Shown: in pieces, positions 53,306-55,395 of the stretch
Layout of the letters: every line of letters starts with the position of its first letter
Position numbering within the stretch: the stretch's first letter is position 1
DNA from: Chara braunii
Taxonomy: Eukaryota; Streptophyta; Charophyceae; Charales; Characeae
NCBI GenBank assembly: GCA_003427395.1
Contig: BFEA01000537.1
Location: 542,333-597,727, forward strand
Direction: 5' to 3'
Length of the DNA stretch: 55,395 bases
The notes under the pieces: generated by a model
Told to the model about the DNA's origin: nothing
Database searches by the model: none
What the model saw: only the letters and a program-made list of their open reading frames with translations
Translations under genes and position numbers: made by a program

Positions 53306-53845
53306 GGAACGGAGTCTGAAAGGGGAACGCAGGAGCAGAGGAAAAAGGTCGAACAGCACATTCCAGTGAGTTAGGGCCGCATCGGGGGGGAGGTCGCCGA
53401 CCATGGTGTCAGTAGTGAAGTGGCCGTCAGGGAAGAAACTTTGTTTTTCCCTTTGGACCCCTGTGGTGGCTGGCGCGTGGAGACAGGACCTACACAGTTG
53501 CATTTGCTGAATGAATAGGCCGTTGGAGAATGGCAAGATACACGAAGTTGCAAAAAACAAGAAAAAAAAAGTTGCAAAACAAATCTATCTAGATACAGCT
53601 CCGGCCGTTCTTACCTATAGAGTTGTGACAGCGTGAAGGATGCAAATCACGCCGTAGATTCCCGGATTTGACGGCAGGATAGTCGTTGTGCGAGGTTCCC
53701 TGCTCGCAGCAAGTGAAAGTTTTCAAGAAAAAAGAAAAAAAAAAGTTTTTCAACTATGACATGTTCAAAGTGCAGCTGCCTCAGGGTGCCTGTCCTCAGC
53801 TTCAATTTTCAACCTTTTTTATCACATGAAAGTTAGGTAGATATA
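53306..53845. other. Unassigned spacer
   Basis: No recognised gene or RNA. Short A-rich stretches at 53558-53580 and 53728-53745. Confidence 0.35.
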
Positions 53846-53853
53846 GTTTTTTG

Positions 53854-54477
53854 CATGGTTGTCCCGGACCCGGACATCCGGACACCAGGCCCGGACCCGT
53901 GTCTGGATTAATCCGGACGTCCGGTAAACCGGACATCGATCCGGACAACCGGACATACGGACCCGGACGGTCCGGTTAATACACACACAGTGTCGTGCAC
54001 ACACACAGCTGCAAGAACAATGGAAGGGGTACCCCAAGGGCAACCAAAAACTGTCTAATTATAAAATTGCCTTAATATGTTGGATTGTGACTGTCTCATC
54101 TCAAATGCCCTTGTTGTCTGCAATACGACAAAGACTGCTTTGATTCTAAATCTATTCATCTGGGTGGAATTGGGGCTGTTGGGGGGGAAATCACATGCAC
54201 ACACACACAACCAGTTCTGCTTGGCCCGCTGAAGCTCACCCAAGATTGCAAGTACAGGCCCTTCAGGGCCGGTCCGGTTGGCCCACCGGTCCACCAAAAA
54301 CTGCACCAACAATTTTCGGGAGTCCACCAGGCACTGGAAAATTGCCTGGGGACCCCAATTTTTTTTTTGAATTTTCTCAAAACGGGACCCAACCGGACAC
54401 CTCAAACCGGACAACGGATCCGGACATCCAGACCGGACCGTCTGGATCCCAACCCGGACGTCCGGTTGACAACCATG
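53854..54477. mobile_element. 624-bp MITE-like element with CCGGAC subterminal repeats
   Basis: Ends are CATGGTTGTC at 53854-53863 and its reverse complement GACAACCATG at 54468-54477. Inside both ends the word CCGGAC/GTCCGG recurs many times (53866-53975 and about 54385-54465). Flanks TTTTTTG (53847-53853) and TTTTTTG (54479-54485) suggest a 7- or 8-bp target duplication, as in hAT elements. No transposase. The second tandem flank unit at ~54538-54602 keeps the uninterrupted site. Confidence 0.75.
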
Positions 54478-54485
54478 TTTTTTTG

Positions 54486-54610
54486 CTTGCCTTTAATTGC
54501 TCTGTAGATTGTCCTTCCCTAGGCTTCTTTTAGTACCAAGTAGATAGAGTTTTTGACCTTGTTTCTAATGGCTCTGCAGATTGTTTCTCTCTGGACTTCT
54601 TCTGGATTTC
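54486..54610 (+). repeat. ~71-bp tandem pair beside the MITE
   Basis: GCTCTGTAGATTGTCCTTCC and GCTCTGCAGATTGTTTCTCT start corresponding units 71 bp apart (about 54498 and 54569). The preceding GTAGATAGAGTTTTTG (54540-54555) corresponds to GTAGATATAGTTTTTTG left of the MITE. Confidence 0.7.
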
Positions 54611-55395
54611 CTCTGGTAAATACATAAAGGGATTACAGATGGTTTTCAGCAAGAACTGAGTTAGAAGCAGATGTTACTGTTTGTTGTAGACTTCTTACTT
54701 GTTTTCTTTCCTTTCTCCTTTTTGACTCAGCGACTCCTGATATGGGCTTGGCTGGAGATGCCTCGCTCAAAATCGGAGCCGCCCGCATATATGTGAGGGA
54801 CGCCGGGCCCTTTTGCCGGTATGTATAAAAGTTGTTTTTTACAAAGACTTCATCCGTGCTATCTAGCCGCTGGAGGATGGACGATCTACGGCTGAAGATG
54901 CTGCCGCCTCTGACTGTTCCACATTTTTTTTAATTTTTTTTTTCACTACATTGTTTTGGTCTCCTATGCATGTGGTAACTGGTGAATCCAGGCCCTACAC
55001 TGGTGGATTGGGGGCCAGGTCCCACTAGCAAATGGAAGTGTTCAATCTTGATTTTCTGCACCTTTCCTACAAAGACGTGCAGATGCAGGCATTCAATCCA
55101 ATCCTCTTTGCGAGTGGGACTTGGCCTTCGGTAACTGGCATGATACAAACGAGCCTCACAAACAAAAACAATGAACTTCAACAACAAGAAAAAAAGCAAA
55201 AAAAAAACAAACTGTCAGAACGATTTCTTAGCGCCGCCAAAGTGGCTACAACTGAAATCGGACCACTCCCACACCAGCTGAAAATGCCGCCTGGGACACA
55301 GTACACTACCGTCTTCCCCCAACATAACGCACCCTGAAATTGAAAGTATACAAGCTATATTTCCGGTCCGGTACAACCAAGATGAGGGTGGGTTG
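54611..55395. other. Unassigned end of window with tail remnant T13
   Basis: 54797-54820 holds a first-stem remnant, GCCGG-GCCCTTTTG-CCGGT, preceded by GGGAC as in other LINE tails. An open frame at 55032-55337 (MEVFNLDFLHLSYKDVQMQA) is not recognised. Otherwise nothing was identified. Confidence 0.4.

Overview
This window looks like repeat-dense nuclear DNA of a streptophyte (land plant or charophyte-grade green alga; Chara is a plausible guess but nothing here proves it). The grounds are a Ty3/gypsy chromovirus primed by initiator tRNA-Met, L1-like LINEs with a plant-style gag-like ORF1 and a zf-RVT domain, a eukaryotic 5S rRNA sequence, MITE-like elements, many microsatellites and two runs of N. 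I found no convincing intact host protein gene. Almost all recognisable coding sequence belongs to transposable elements, and all of it is broken by stops or frameshifts.

Layout. 1-2.9 kb: LINE fragments, some inverted relative to each other between ~85-bp inverted repeats, ending in a LINE 3' tail and an AAT/AAG microsatellite. 2.9-12.03 kb: a structurally complete chromovirus on the minus strand (LTRs 10705-12029 and 2900-4156, 5-bp target duplication GATGG, PBS, gag, pol with chromodomain, polypurine tract). A paralogous empty target site survives at 12284-12373. 12.9-17.0 kb: 5'-truncated LINE-C (minus). 17.6-26.4 kb: near-complete LINE-A (plus). 28.4-31.0 kb: retroposon tails, a palindromic satellite at a gap, and a 5S rRNA sequence (minus) followed directly by poly(A). 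31-36 kb: diverged tandem repeats. 35.98-36.25 kb: a MITE. 38.5-42.06 kb: LINE-D and LINE-E fragments, satellite, second gap, CA repeat and a foldback element. 42.07-50.5 kb: LINE-B (minus), carrying a nested poly(A) insertion. 50.5-55.4 kb: unassigned DNA, a TATA-containing segment, LINE tails, satellite, and a second MITE with CCGGAC subterminal repeats.

The unifying theme is one LINE family. Its two long copies share the order ORF1 (CCHC-like knuckle), an unrecognised conserved middle domain, ORF2 (endonuclease, reverse transcriptase, zf-RVT, conserved C-terminal motif), and a structured 3' UTR. Thirteen copies or remnants of the same two-stem-loop 3' tail lie across the window, usually followed by poly(A) or a microsatellite. 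Paired substitutions preserve the stems, which suggests an RNA structure recognised by the element's own reverse transcriptase. The middle domain and this 3' structure are the best candidates for something not yet described.

All assignments come from reading the sequence and comparing copies within the window; no database search was run.
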